From: an uncultured Rubripirellula sp.
GTDB taxonomy: Bacteria; Planctomycetota; Planctomycetia; Pirellulales; Pirellulaceae
NCBI GenBank assembly: GCA_938075415.1
Contig: CALJHC010000019.1
Coordinates: forward strand, 1-64,000
Direction of reading: 5' to 3'
DNA length: 64,000 bases
Shown: in pieces, positions 57,201 through 64,000 of the stretch
Layout: every line of letters starts with the position of its first letter
Position numbering within the stretch: the first letter of the stretch is position 1
The notes under the pieces: model-generated
What the model saw: only the letters and a program-made list of their open reading frames with translations
Told to the model about the DNA's origin: nothing
Databases searched by the model: none
Made by a program: the position numbers and the translations under genes

Positions 57201-59302
57201 CAGTGACTTTCGGTTCTGCCAATAACACCCCAGCCCCCTTCTTGGTCGCGATGACAGTCGAGTCAATCGAGATGCAAGAATCAGAAAATGCGTCAGCGTT
57301 ATCCTCAGCCGCTTACCAAAGAGCGATTTTCACGAGAAACCAAACAAAGCTGACGCATGACCTGATTAATACGCTGTCCCAACAGGCGATGGACCTACAG
57401 CCAGAGGACCCGCAAATCCTCTATCAACGCGCGGAAATCCTGCATGTCATTGGGCAGCAGGACGAGGCGTTGAAACTCCTGGCCAAGTTGAGAACCACTG
57501 ATCCAGATCAACCAAGGTACCGGTTGCTGAAGAGTCGAATCCTTTGGAGTCTGGAAAAGTACGACGACGCTGCGAAGGCCTTGCATTTCCCAACCAGTGA
57601 GGTCGCTCTTTCTCAGGCCTTGTCGCCTGAAGAGGAAACACTGCTGGAGAGACTGAGAATCTCGGCCCTCCGAAAGTTTGGGATCGATGAAGGTCGCGAT
57701 TGGTTTTTAAAATCAATGATCCCTCCACGACCGTCAGATTTATCGCCCGAATTCGTAGACCTGACTGAACACTACAACGCGACCCTCAATGAATCTTGGT
57801 ACACGCCCAATGATTATCCCGTCTACTACGGTAAATTGCTAAACACGCTTCCTCTAGGAAAGCATGTTCTCAATGGAACTCCATTCGATATTCGTGGACT
57901 TATCCAACTGAATAATCGAGAAAAATATGGGATGAAAATCAATTTCCCACTGAGGGTATTGGATATCAAGGTAGCAGTAACTGGCAACCAAATTCACTTC
58001 CTGCACGGTGCGGTCGATAACGAGAATGCAGGTACGCCCGTAGCGGTTTATCGAATCAAAATGGCTAACGGAACCGTCCATCAGTTTGGAGTTCGGTGGG
58101 ACAAAGAAATCAATTCCTTTGTTGTTGACGGAGACTCCAAATCACCCGCCTACACGGCATGGCGTGCCAAGAGTGTGACGCAGTCGAGCGACTTAAGTGA
58201 TGCGATACTGTACCAATCCACTTGGAATAACCCCACGCCCGAGGTGGAAATTAGCACCGTAGATTATCTGTCATTTGACAATGCAGCACAGCCATTCCTC
58301 GTAGCCATGAGTGTTGAGTCCTTTACAGATGATCTCAACAGTGACCCCGAGGACGCAGAGCGATTGTCGCTGCTCGCACTTCGAAAACTGACAATGGGAA
58401 CTGAAGTCAATGATGGGATCCGCGAACAAGTTCAAAGCTTGATCGCAAAAGCAATCAAGGACGCACCCGACAACTCAGAGGTGTGGCGTGCGGCGGCTGA
58501 AATCCGTATGCGTCTTGGTACCCCCGATTCAGCACTGGAAGCAATCGAACGTTCATTATCACTACGACCGATAGCCAGTGACAGCTGGCGACTAAAAGGA
58601 AAGATACTTGGTAAAGCCAAGCGATTTACAGAAGCTCGTGTTGCTCAGGAAAAAGTGCGTGCGATCAAGCTGCAGGAATTGATCCCCGCCCGTGATGCAA
58701 CCATCAACTCGCGTTTTATCGATCTTAGCAATTTCTATAACGTCGGCTTGCAGGAGTTTCCGTATCAGAAACTGAGACCTTCCCGGGTCTTATCAGAGAC
58801 ATTTGACACAATCACACCTGGGCTAAACCTTTTTGGTGATGTGGAGTTCGATGTCCGAGGAGTGGTCGCACTGGAGGGCAGTCGAACGAGTCTGGGAGCA
58901 GGAATCACGGAACTCTCTCCACGCGTGGAGGGCATTCGAGTTGACCAATCTGCAAAGTCCATTCATCTGCTGCACGGTGCGGGCTGGGGAAACCTGGATC
59001 CGTTTGGAACCTGCATTGGGAAGCTGATTCTAAATTATGACGGTGGGGAATCAGCGGAAATTGAAATCAAGACGGGAGAGCATGTTCTAGATTGGTTCTT
59101 ACCCAATAATTCAAAGCGGCAAGTTAGCGACGGCAAACTCGTTTGGGTAAGACCCAGTAAAGAAATATCGGGACGTGACATTGGCCTCTACACTCTCACT
59201 TGGCAGAACCCACAACCCGATCGCAAGATCCTGTCATTCGACTATGAAAGCACCATGAACTACGGTGCTTCGTTCTTGCTCGGTGTGACTCTCGAAAAGT
59301 AA
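51224..59302 (+). CDS. nSTAND NTPase - WD40 - TPR giant with three C-terminal beta-domains
   Basis: 2692 residues. FNPFPGLRPFNQEEDYLFFG opens the nSTAND1 domain, with Walker A GTSGSGKSSL (50-59) and Walker B LLILVDQFEEIFRF (about 142-155); the helical STAND part runs to about 460. A Glu/Ala/Arg-rich coiled coil precedes one membrane helix (about 508-532, ILSAGVASVAVIALIAFIFA) and a second coiled coil follows. Residues about 640-1470 are WD40 blades (ASFSPDGTRVVTGSGDHVVR, IWDVFSGS). TPR-like helices follow from about 1550. Three related beta-domains lie at about 1824-2017, 2178-2366 and 2498-2692, each with VDLT.HYN, FD(V/I)RG, (I/L)HFLH or IHLLH, and a late W.NP.P(D/E)(V/R)(E/K)I block ending PFLVAM(T/S)VE or similar, separated by TPR units. 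The NTPase would act as a switch that oligomerises on ligand sensing by the propeller or the TPRs. Confidence 0.85.
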   Translation: MPDPKSNIFNPFPGLRPFNQEEDYLFFGREQQVAELATLLRKQRFIAVTGTSGSGKSSLVRAGLLPELQGGMMKEVGSDWETLVLRPGGAPLLHLAEAVAEASLDDPEDPKVIGELLATLNHSGLGLVEAIRQSEIEPETNLLILVDQFEEIFRFQRSGATNEEQAVSFVNLLLEAGAQRDIPIFVIITMRSDYLGDCTEFRGLTEAVNEGEYLIPRLTRDQIRSCIEGPIKVGGGQISFSLVQELLNSLGSEQDQLPVLQHALMRTFDHWRADESAGEALELSQYLDVGGMDEALSRHADEVFAGLDETHQKVAESVFKAITERGVDNRGIRRPTRLDLLTQIAGADLEQVVTVVEAFRSPGVTFLMPPSEVPLLPETVVDISHESLMRVWRRLEDWVEVEAQSARIYRRLSETAELQRQQKAGLYRDPDLQIALAWRDAADPTSDWALRYSPGFDQAISFLEQSEQSAHEADREREAARQRELEQAQALAAAETQRASMQQRAARRLRILSAGVASVAVIALIAFIFALFAQKESKRQRNLAEENAIAAQASKAKAEENAAEAMRLQTLAQEAQQNAETSATQLNETLTRSQFVTANEQITGNKNDLALAYLARSLRTEPTYWQAAAKIVTLLSEQNFPIEKTLTIQQDKPFRYWGADEKRQLLWTLDNSLIGGLWNARSGEMIAPMNEGNQVDWPNFTDDAKRVYISLPDQGGSIVGLSTETGMQDTPIMTVSNRFNQQFGVLSKVEGEERILLNDPQTKQLRFWDGVTGELIELRRQSKAPLMPNGYAWSGDHRHVLANFADQTSSVWKASDGKPVATDITHGLNANKIGMSPDSNWLFFSSKVDQALAWIRLKTPPETEASVETNPTESNGSIPSEEIEVQKLTFDFPPSKVAFHPEKPWLVIAGRTSEQGMLRVVDLESGKVITSITQDDFGLQSTESLSAFRFLDLKESISLLKRWIIGVASHKGRQLRVLDLESGGEIHRFDFDDSRVSTADFTTDGGRLVTTHEDRTLRIWDVFSGSLVTDPIQHPFKPSFKITKDGEKIVTFNVGDMSIRVFSSRTGEQLMLPLRTTFDGFANGFTQLNDRAEFVSHEITTLNTGGVTRLHIGLLNRWSARPRSARQLPLEFDGAVYDASFSPDGTHLVAGGASINTKAKIWNVVSGAVSLALPHGLSVFNASFSPDGTRVVTGSGDHVVRIWNLKNDGELDLQIDVGGNPSTVKFNKTGDRLLILTLEGNLGVWDTTSGFPLFEPLALNGDCHFSADGKTIVLGGTDGIIRLIDSETGESSRLGTQHNSGVSLSVSPDGKHIFTSSFADVLRVWDVSSGEIVWATDSPKSYLATAFHPNGDMVASCNANNGDWNIGQIDVWNWRTGKRPVEALECEGQIYSGALQFSPDGRFLAGGTVDGVLLVWETSTGKRLFRTQQHSQRIWTLKFSGDSKRLLTSSEDGTVKVFTVPPVDDEIPDWLPQLAELVAKKRINSSGAIEVIDGTGLEELKNQIFDSSSENGFVSWAKWFLSDPQKRSAAPTADLSTPAYVDALSRAENLSNQYEALLLDPNNGLTACRIGYLLAVSPRRSAMEKHVRTHWDAAAIWHCQQGVELSPNESEAWALRAAVEQIVGKPAGESLAKALKLDPEAPIALFVKAYELHQQGKSDEAYAAFSKSLSFLPENRHPLDWKNEKPFLIGTLRRILAGTSRNAKTLAESGLGRLFEQNDTIERRIVEAEWLTRYACEIAPEDAQVWRLRTQILTSMDRRTEAKETLRKSLDFTEDEIPAWHQFGKILNTRSNELVQLKQFKAAHEYLLENGIPERSENATSDQVDLTDHYNQTLIQMPYRAKANNNDDSKTWKRLPIGLAEFNGVTFDVRGMIRLNGGIVAATEFPEPLPSSVSDIKVNRTADYLHFLHNVANFTGNRLEDEEPAGYYEINYVDGKKERLPIIYGQDVVSWMYNRFIFPREAAIGWSEGHYVRHKTLSQSCWENPRPDVEISTVTFGSANNTPAPFLVAMTVESIEMQESENASALSSAAYQRAIFTRNQTKLTHDLINTLSQQAMDLQPEDPQILYQRAEILHVIGQQDEALKLLAKLRTTDPDQPRYRLLKSRILWSLEKYDDAAKALHFPTSEVALSQALSPEEETLLERLRISALRKFGIDEGRDWFLKSMIPPRPSDLSPEFVDLTEHYNATLNESWYTPNDYPVYYGKLLNTLPLGKHVLNGTPFDIRGLIQLNNREKYGMKINFPLRVLDIKVAVTGNQIHFLHGAVDNENAGTPVAVYRIKMANGTVHQFGVRWDKEINSFVVDGDSKSPAYTAWRAKSVTQSSDLSDAILYQSTWNNPTPEVEISTVDYLSFDNAAQPFLVAMSVESFTDDLNSDPEDAERLSLLALRKLTMGTEVNDGIREQVQSLIAKAIKDAPDNSEVWRAAAEIRMRLGTPDSALEAIERSLSLRPIASDSWRLKGKILGKAKRFTEARVAQEKVRAIKLQELIPARDATINSRFIDLSNFYNVGLQEFPYQKLRPSRVLSETFDTITPGLNLFGDVEFDVRGVVALEGSRTSLGAGITELSPRVEGIRVDQSAKSIHLLHGAGWGNLDPFGTCIGKLILNYDGGESAEIEIKTGEHVLDWFLPNNSKRQVSDGKLVWVRPSKEISGRDIGLYTLTWQNPQPDRKILSFDYESTMNYGASFLLGVTLEK

Positions 59303-59520
59303 TGCAGCCTCACTGCGCGGAATGTCTGTCCAAGTCGCGGTGGCGAGCTTTCTGATCGGCACGCCATTGGAGGCAGCCCTCATCGAGCTTAAATGCTGCC
59401 TGAGAATGGAGGCCTACGTCGTGGAAATTGAATGAAAGAGGCCGGGCAGATCACATTTGAAGGAAGTGGGGTATCCGGTTGTGTGCCCGCCGTCATACGC
59501 TGTCTCGCTCGCGTTTGACG

Positions 59521-61614
59521 CTACCTTGAATTGCGTTGAATCGACTTGGCAGATTCCTGAAAATTCCATCGCGTGACCGCCGGGTCCTCTTCAACTTGAG
59601 AATCCACCTCGATCCAATCAACTTCGATTGGCCGCTTTGCGTTGGACAGAAAAATTCTTAAATGCACGAGGCGTCCTTGCACGGCAAGAGGCACCTTGAG
59701 GTCTTGCCAATCACCACCGGTAACGCGGAACGATCTGCTCTGCTCATCACGCGGAAATTGATCTTGCCCCTCCGTCCGCCACTGCATTCGATACATTCCT
59801 TCCACGGCTGCCTTTAGCCGTATCCTGACTTCGACTGGGCCAACCGCTCGCACTTTAGCATTAGCGATAAACGGTTGGCGTCCGCTGGGACTCACTCGCA
59901 GCGAACCACTCTCCATCCTGATTTCGGCGTTCTTGGCAACCCATCCTTGCAGGGATGACCGCTCCATCGACCCCCTTGGCTCATCGGCTCCAAGCCCACG
60001 GCCCGACCGCTGAAAAGAAGAAGGCATCTTCAATCCACCGGGTTGCACACCAATCTTGGAGGGATCAAACGAAGAGGGCTTGAAATTTGGATTTGGCAAC
60101 GGAACGACAACCTTTGCCTCAACGAGGTAATCCTCAATCAGATTATCTAACTCACTGACCTTCTCAGTTTCAGTTAACGAAAGGTCATCCCTTTCACCAA
60201 TATCCTCACGCAAGTTGTAAAGTCGATATGCGTGACTTCCATTTACACCATCATGGAAAATTCGAATCAATTTCCAGTCAGCGTGGTGCACCGAGATAGA
60301 GGGTGGAAGCCAGTGCGGTGTTGCACCGTGTCCAGGTACCAGTGTGAACATTGGACCGCGGTCCATTTGCTCGCCACGTAAAGCCTTGGAAAAATCAACA
60401 CCATCAATTGAAGGACCATCAGGCTGCTCGACATCAAGCATGCGAAGAATCGTGGGATACAAATCGGTGGATTGAATGCGCACCTCGCTGCGAGATCCAG
60501 GTTCGGTGACACCCGGCCAAACCACAATCGCAGGGACACGAATGCCACCTTCGTGAAGATTACCTTTGCCACCACGCAGCGGGTGATTGCTGGTAATCGG
60601 CGTGATGTACTTTTCGCCCGAAGATGCAATCTCTTCGACGCCGCAGTGGATATTCCCGCCGTTATCGGAGTAAAAGACGATGATGGTTTCTGCCGCGATA
60701 CCCTCCGAATCGATCCCGTCAAGTAAACTGCCAACGGCATCATCGAGTGAATGAACCATCGCCGCATAGGTGGGTGATTGCTGAGGGAGCCCTGTGCCCG
60801 GTTGATGCGAGGCAAGGAGCCGCTGACGCACACTTGCCTCAGAAAGCCCCTTCACCGTATCGCCAAGTTTCTCGCGATAGCGCTGAATCAATTCTGGCTT
60901 CGCCCCAAAGGGAGCATGCACCGAGAACTGCCAGTAATTCATAAAGAAAGGCTTGCCGGGCTCCCGGTCCTTCAACCAGCGGACAGCCTCCTTCGACATA
61001 CGATCTTCGATGTGTTCACCCGGTTCGCCCTCTTTGAATCGTGGATTCGCATAACCCCAAGGTCCGAGGTAACCAGTCTTGGGGCCCGGTCCCCACCAGT
61101 GCGGTAAATCCAAGTCGAATCCACGTTGCAGCGGGGAGTGTGGTTCACGTCCCAAATGCCACTTGCCAAAATGCGCCGTCGAATAACCAGCGTCCTTCAG
61201 CACGCTCCCGAGCATTGGCAACTTCGGGTCCAGTCGAGTTGCCGATTTCACATTGGTGCTTTTCTGATGAGGCGGCCCAGTCTTGCTCACCGACGCTTCA
61301 TAACGCACGACTTCAAGGTGTGCAGCAGGAGCTGTCATTCCATGCCGAGCAGGGTTCTGCCCCGTCATCACACTGGCACGCGTTGGAGAACAAATTGGGC
61401 TCGCGTATGCGTTGGTAAAGGTCATCCCTCGTTTTGCCAGCCGCTCGATGTTCGGCGTCTCATACAGAGAGGTCTTTCCGTAAAGCGTGGTGTCCGCCCA
61501 GCCTAAATCATCGGCGAGAATGAATACGATATTCTTTGCTGGTTCAGCACCAGCTGTCTTCGGTATCAGTAAGAGGACAAGTAAACGAAGGACTGCTTTT
61601 GACGTATTGGTCAT
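59521..61614 (-). CDS. Secreted sulfatase with C-terminal beta-domain
   Basis: 697 residues from ATG 61614; a GTG at 61623 overlapping the upstream stop (GTGA) is the alternative. Signal peptide AVLRLLVLLLIPKTAGA. IVFILADDLGWADTTLYG, maturation motif CSPTR (about 75-79), STAHFGKWHLGREPHSPLQR, VFYSDNGGN and LYNLREDIGERDDLSL are all intact, so this is an arylsulfatase-A-like enzyme. Residues about 555-697 form an extra beta-rich part (GSLRVSPSGRQPFIANAKVR, GDWQDLKVPLAVQGRLVHLR) that resembles a carbohydrate-binding module. It is the third gene of a three-sulfatase operon, following the next sulfatase with almost no gap. Confidence 0.92.
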   Translation of the reverse strand: MTNTSKAVLRLLVLLLIPKTAGAEPAKNIVFILADDLGWADTTLYGKTSLYETPNIERLAKRGMTFTNAYASPICSPTRASVMTGQNPARHGMTAPAAHLEVVRYEASVSKTGPPHQKSTNVKSATRLDPKLPMLGSVLKDAGYSTAHFGKWHLGREPHSPLQRGFDLDLPHWWGPGPKTGYLGPWGYANPRFKEGEPGEHIEDRMSKEAVRWLKDREPGKPFFMNYWQFSVHAPFGAKPELIQRYREKLGDTVKGLSEASVRQRLLASHQPGTGLPQQSPTYAAMVHSLDDAVGSLLDGIDSEGIAAETIIVFYSDNGGNIHCGVEEIASSGEKYITPITSNHPLRGGKGNLHEGGIRVPAIVVWPGVTEPGSRSEVRIQSTDLYPTILRMLDVEQPDGPSIDGVDFSKALRGEQMDRGPMFTLVPGHGATPHWLPPSISVHHADWKLIRIFHDGVNGSHAYRLYNLREDIGERDDLSLTETEKVSELDNLIEDYLVEAKVVVPLPNPNFKPSSFDPSKIGVQPGGLKMPSSFQRSGRGLGADEPRGSMERSSLQGWVAKNAEIRMESGSLRVSPSGRQPFIANAKVRAVGPVEVRIRLKAAVEGMYRMQWRTEGQDQFPRDEQSRSFRVTGGDWQDLKVPLAVQGRLVHLRIFLSNAKRPIEVDWIEVDSQVEEDPAVTRWNFQESAKSIQRNSR

Positions 61615-61619
61615 CCGGA

Positions 61620-63044
61620 TCACTCTTGAAATTGGTCAAACCAGCTTTGAACTTTTAGTCCTGGGTGCTGATTCTCTGGAATCATTAGAGAAATTGTCTT
61701 AATCGTTCTTTTGTGCTCAGGGCTCTTTGCAAGATTGGTCCATTCATTTGGATCAATTTCGTGATCGTAAAGTTCTTCGCTGCCATCTTCGTAGCGAATG
61801 TAGCGCCAACGTTGCGTGCGTACCGAAGTGTTTCCCTCGCCGTAGGAGGAGATGGCGGGCCCGCGAGGCGATGCTGGGTTGGCGAGTTGAGGCTTAATCG
61901 ACACGCCGTCGAGCCAATCGGGAATTTCAAGTCCCGCAAAGTCAACCAAGGAAGGAAAAACGTCGACAAGACTGACCGGTTGTGCGCACTTGCTCCCAGC
62001 AACGACTTCCGGACCACGAACGACGAAGGGAATATGAGTCGTCTGCTCCCAAATGGCACCTTTGCACCAGTGTTTCTTCTCACCAAGGTGCCACCCGTGA
62101 TCGCTCACCAGCATGACATAAGTTTCGCGGCCCCGAGGATTCTCTTTCAGGCTATCAAGAAAGCGCCCTATCTGACGGTCAACGAATGCAATGGATGCTT
62201 GGTAAGCTTGAATCGTGGCATCCCAATCTTTCTTGGCAACGATGAATTCATGATCGCTTAAGCCACCGTGAAGCGGTTTATGAGCATGGGTTCGAGCAAG
62301 TCGACGTGCGAAATCGGGCATGTCGTCCCAATCATCGACGCCCTCTGGTTCGGCGGGTCGGCGAATTGATTCAATCGGAAAATGCGCGAACCACGATTTC
62401 GGAACATGCAGGGGTCGATGTGGACGAAAGAATCCAACGGACATGAAAAGCGGTTTTTCTGAATCTGCTCTCCACTGCTGCGTCGCCCACTGCGACACTT
62501 TGTAGTCGCTCATCTGTTCATCTTGAACATCAAGAGCGTAACCGTCGTTGGGAGCGCTCATGGCGTTAAAATTATTTTCGCCCTCGGGAGGCCTGGGGTC
62601 GCGCGGCCGAGCTAATAATGCATCGCCATCTTTACCGGGATTCCCATGGAAGACTTTGCCACCGCTGGCAACGCGGTAACCATGGTCCATGAAAAACTTT
62701 TGCATCGACGGCGTGGTGATCTTGGTTTCGCCCGCGTATTTCGCATTAAAGTACGTCCCTGTCTTGAACGGATAAACCCCATGATTAAGACTCGTCCTTG
62801 AGGGTCGACACTGCGGTGAGTTGCAATAGGCTTGAGAGAAGAGCATGCCGCTCGCAGCCAATGCATCAATGTTGGGCGACTTAGCCTCGGGATGGCCACC
62901 ATAGCATCCAAGCCAGTCATTCAAATCATCCACAATAATAAAAACGATATCCGGACGTTTCTCCTCTGACGACGAAGTGACCGCCATGGCAAGGATGCTC
63001 GTCGTGACCACGACAGATCGGAGAATCAGATTGGCTAGTTGCAT
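61620..63044 (-). CDS. Secreted sulfatase (iduronate-2-sulfatase-like)
   Basis: 474 residues. Signal peptide about 1-25 (LILRSVVVTTSILAMAVTSS). IVFIIVDDLNDWLGCYGGHP, the maturation motif CRPSR (79-83), SGGKVFHG, VGFFRPHRPLHVPKSWF, LVSDHGWHLGEKKHWCKGAI and RWRYIRYEDGSEELYDHEID are diagnostic of the iduronate-2-sulfatase branch. This is the same branch as the pseudogene at 36426-37010. Second of three sulfatase genes; it lies 72 bp after the preceding one and its stop overlaps a possible GTG start of the next. The substrate is probably a sulfated polysaccharide with uronic acid or hexose sulfate, which is inference. Confidence 0.93.
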   Translation of the reverse strand: MQLANLILRSVVVTTSILAMAVTSSSEEKRPDIVFIIVDDLNDWLGCYGGHPEAKSPNIDALAASGMLFSQAYCNSPQCRPSRTSLNHGVYPFKTGTYFNAKYAGETKITTPSMQKFFMDHGYRVASGGKVFHGNPGKDGDALLARPRDPRPPEGENNFNAMSAPNDGYALDVQDEQMSDYKVSQWATQQWRADSEKPLFMSVGFFRPHRPLHVPKSWFAHFPIESIRRPAEPEGVDDWDDMPDFARRLARTHAHKPLHGGLSDHEFIVAKKDWDATIQAYQASIAFVDRQIGRFLDSLKENPRGRETYVMLVSDHGWHLGEKKHWCKGAIWEQTTHIPFVVRGPEVVAGSKCAQPVSLVDVFPSLVDFAGLEIPDWLDGVSIKPQLANPASPRGPAISSYGEGNTSVRTQRWRYIRYEDGSEELYDHEIDPNEWTNLAKSPEHKRTIKTISLMIPENQHPGLKVQSWFDQFQE

Positions 63045-63116
63045 GAGTACCCTACTCGTATTATTTTCACCTCAAAATGCAAAAGAATTACCTGCATTCA
63101 ACAAGGCAATTCCTCG

Positions 63117-64000
63117 CTAACGACTTGATCCACCGCGCCGCTGTACATTTCGCTTTTCCTTCGGTATCGTCGGTACGAAATGACCAACTCGACGTTCGCT
63201 GGGAACATACCAATCATTGAGAAGCGTGCTGAGTTCGCTGACCCGTTGAGGATTTTTGCTGGCTAGATTCACGTTTTCGACCGGATCATCGCCAAGATTA
63301 AAGAGCTGTGGCAATCCACTTTGTGGCGGAAATTTCATCTTACCTGGCGCTCCATCATAAGTCAGCAACAGCTTTTCTTGGCCATGAATCACCCAGCGAT
63401 AAAGGAGTGAAGCCTGCGGATTATCGATGTCAGCAATATCATGCGCAAAGGATTCACCAAACAAAGTATCACGCTCAATGACGTCACCTGACTGAAGTTG
63501 CGGCAACAAATTCAATCCGGGAAACTCATGGGGGCCCGTCGCCCCAGCGGCCGCCAAAACAGTCGGCACGAAATCAATCGACGAACAGAGTTCGGGGCGA
63601 TCCATTGCGGGAATTCTTCCCAGCCAGCGAAACATGATCGGCGTTCGTGTCCCCAACTCGTTAGGACTGCGTTTGGATCTTGGTGCATAGCTGCCAGCTT
63701 CCGTTTGAACCCAACCGTTATCCGTGACATAAACAACAAGTGTGTTCTCAGCAATTCCGGCATTGTCGATGTGATTCACGAGTGCGCCACAGGTCTCATC
63801 GAACCACTCACACATCGCGTAGTACTTAGCAATCCGTTCCTGCACACCCTTTTTGAGATACTTTTTCAACAGACGATCCGGAGGGGTATGCGGTGTATGC
63901 GGCATGAAAGGCGCATACCAAACAAAAAAAGGGGTTTCCGCCGCCACGCTACGGTCCATGAACTCAAGTACAGGCTGCAGCCCGTTTCGCCCAATTTTCA
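63117..64000 (-). CDS. Sulfatase, C-terminal part (5' end outside window)
   Basis: At least 293 residues; the frame is open to the right edge, so signal peptide and formylglycine site lie beyond it. ETPFFVWYAPFMPHTPHTPP, VVYVTDNGWVQTEAGSYAPR, GTRTPIMFRWLGRIPA and CSSIDFVPTVLAAAGA are typical of the arylsulfatase fold. The tail is basic (KEKRNVQRRGGSSR). An internal ATG at 63959 is not the start because coding homology continues upstream of it (LQPVLEFMDRS). It is the first of the three sulfatases of this operon seen here. Confidence 0.9.
   Translation of the reverse strand, partial: KIGRNGLQPVLEFMDRSVAAETPFFVWYAPFMPHTPHTPPDRLLKKYLKKGVQERIAKYYAMCEWFDETCGALVNHIDNAGIAENTLVVYVTDNGWVQTEAGSYAPRSKRSPNELGTRTPIMFRWLGRIPAMDRPELCSSIDFVPTVLAAAGATGPHEFPGLNLLPQLQSGDVIERDTLFGESFAHDIADIDNPQASLLYRWVIHGQEKLLLTYDGAPGKMKFPPQSGLPQLFNLGDDPVENVNLASKNPQRVSELSTLLNDWYVPSERRVGHFVPTIPKEKRNVQRRGGSSR

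Overview
The window looks like chromosomal DNA of a planctomycete, most likely of the Pirellulaceae (Rhodopirellula-like). The basis is a set of families almost confined to that phylum and its relatives: a PSCyt1/DUF1549-DUF1553 protein followed by DUF1501, a DUF1552-DUF1592 pair, many secreted sulfatases, PQQ-type beta-propellers, Pkn2-like kinases and nSTAND/WD40 giants. This is read from protein motifs only; no database search was run.

Layout. Bases 1-9.1k hold a 5'-truncated DDE transposase, a sulfatase, a neutral-ceramidase-like hydrolase, and a Na+/solute symporter plus beta-hydroxyacid dehydrogenase operon. That operon is bracketed by two oppositely oriented halves of an IS3-type transposase. 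Bases 9.4-16k hold a membrane TlpA-type thioredoxin protein and a 1265-residue secreted chimera (PQQ propeller, methyltransferase-like insert, chitobiase-C-like and LamG-like domains). Bases 16.7-24.8k hold a DEAD-box helicase and the DUF1549/DUF1553-DUF1501 operon, whose second gene seems to start at ATT. Bases 24.8-34k hold a decayed intergenic zone, a membrane pseudokinase, a secreted HExxH peptidase, a sulfatase, an ExeM/NucH-like nuclease and an alpha/beta-hydrolase pseudogene. Bases 34-48k hold a DUF4405-like membrane protein with a Tat-exported FAD oxidoreductase, a sulfatase pseudogene, the DUF1552-DUF1592 operon, an EF-hand sulfatase, a secreted 16-residue-repeat protein, a SASA-type carbohydrate esterase and gamma-glutamyltransferase.

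Bases 48.7-59.3k are the most interesting part. An active-looking Ser/Thr kinase carries three TIR/DUF4062-like modules, and 48 bp downstream lies a 2692-residue protein: nSTAND NTPase, coiled coil, membrane segment, WD40 propeller, TPRs, and three copies of a roughly 190-residue beta-domain alternating with TPR blocks. This resembles the NTP-dependent conflict/signalling systems described for multicellular and complex bacteria, but the architecture is unusual. Bases 59.5-64k are an operon of three sulfatases that runs off the right edge.

The ordinary content fits a marine or particle-associated degrader of sulfated polysaccharides: exported sulfatases with intact C-x-P/A-x-R maturation motifs, a carbohydrate esterase, the planctomycete cytochrome-type families, and a nuclease and ceramidase for lipid and DNA scavenging. 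Non-coding DNA carries several short perfect tandem duplications (8-19 bp), IS fragments and pseudogenes, which suggests active sequence turnover between genes.
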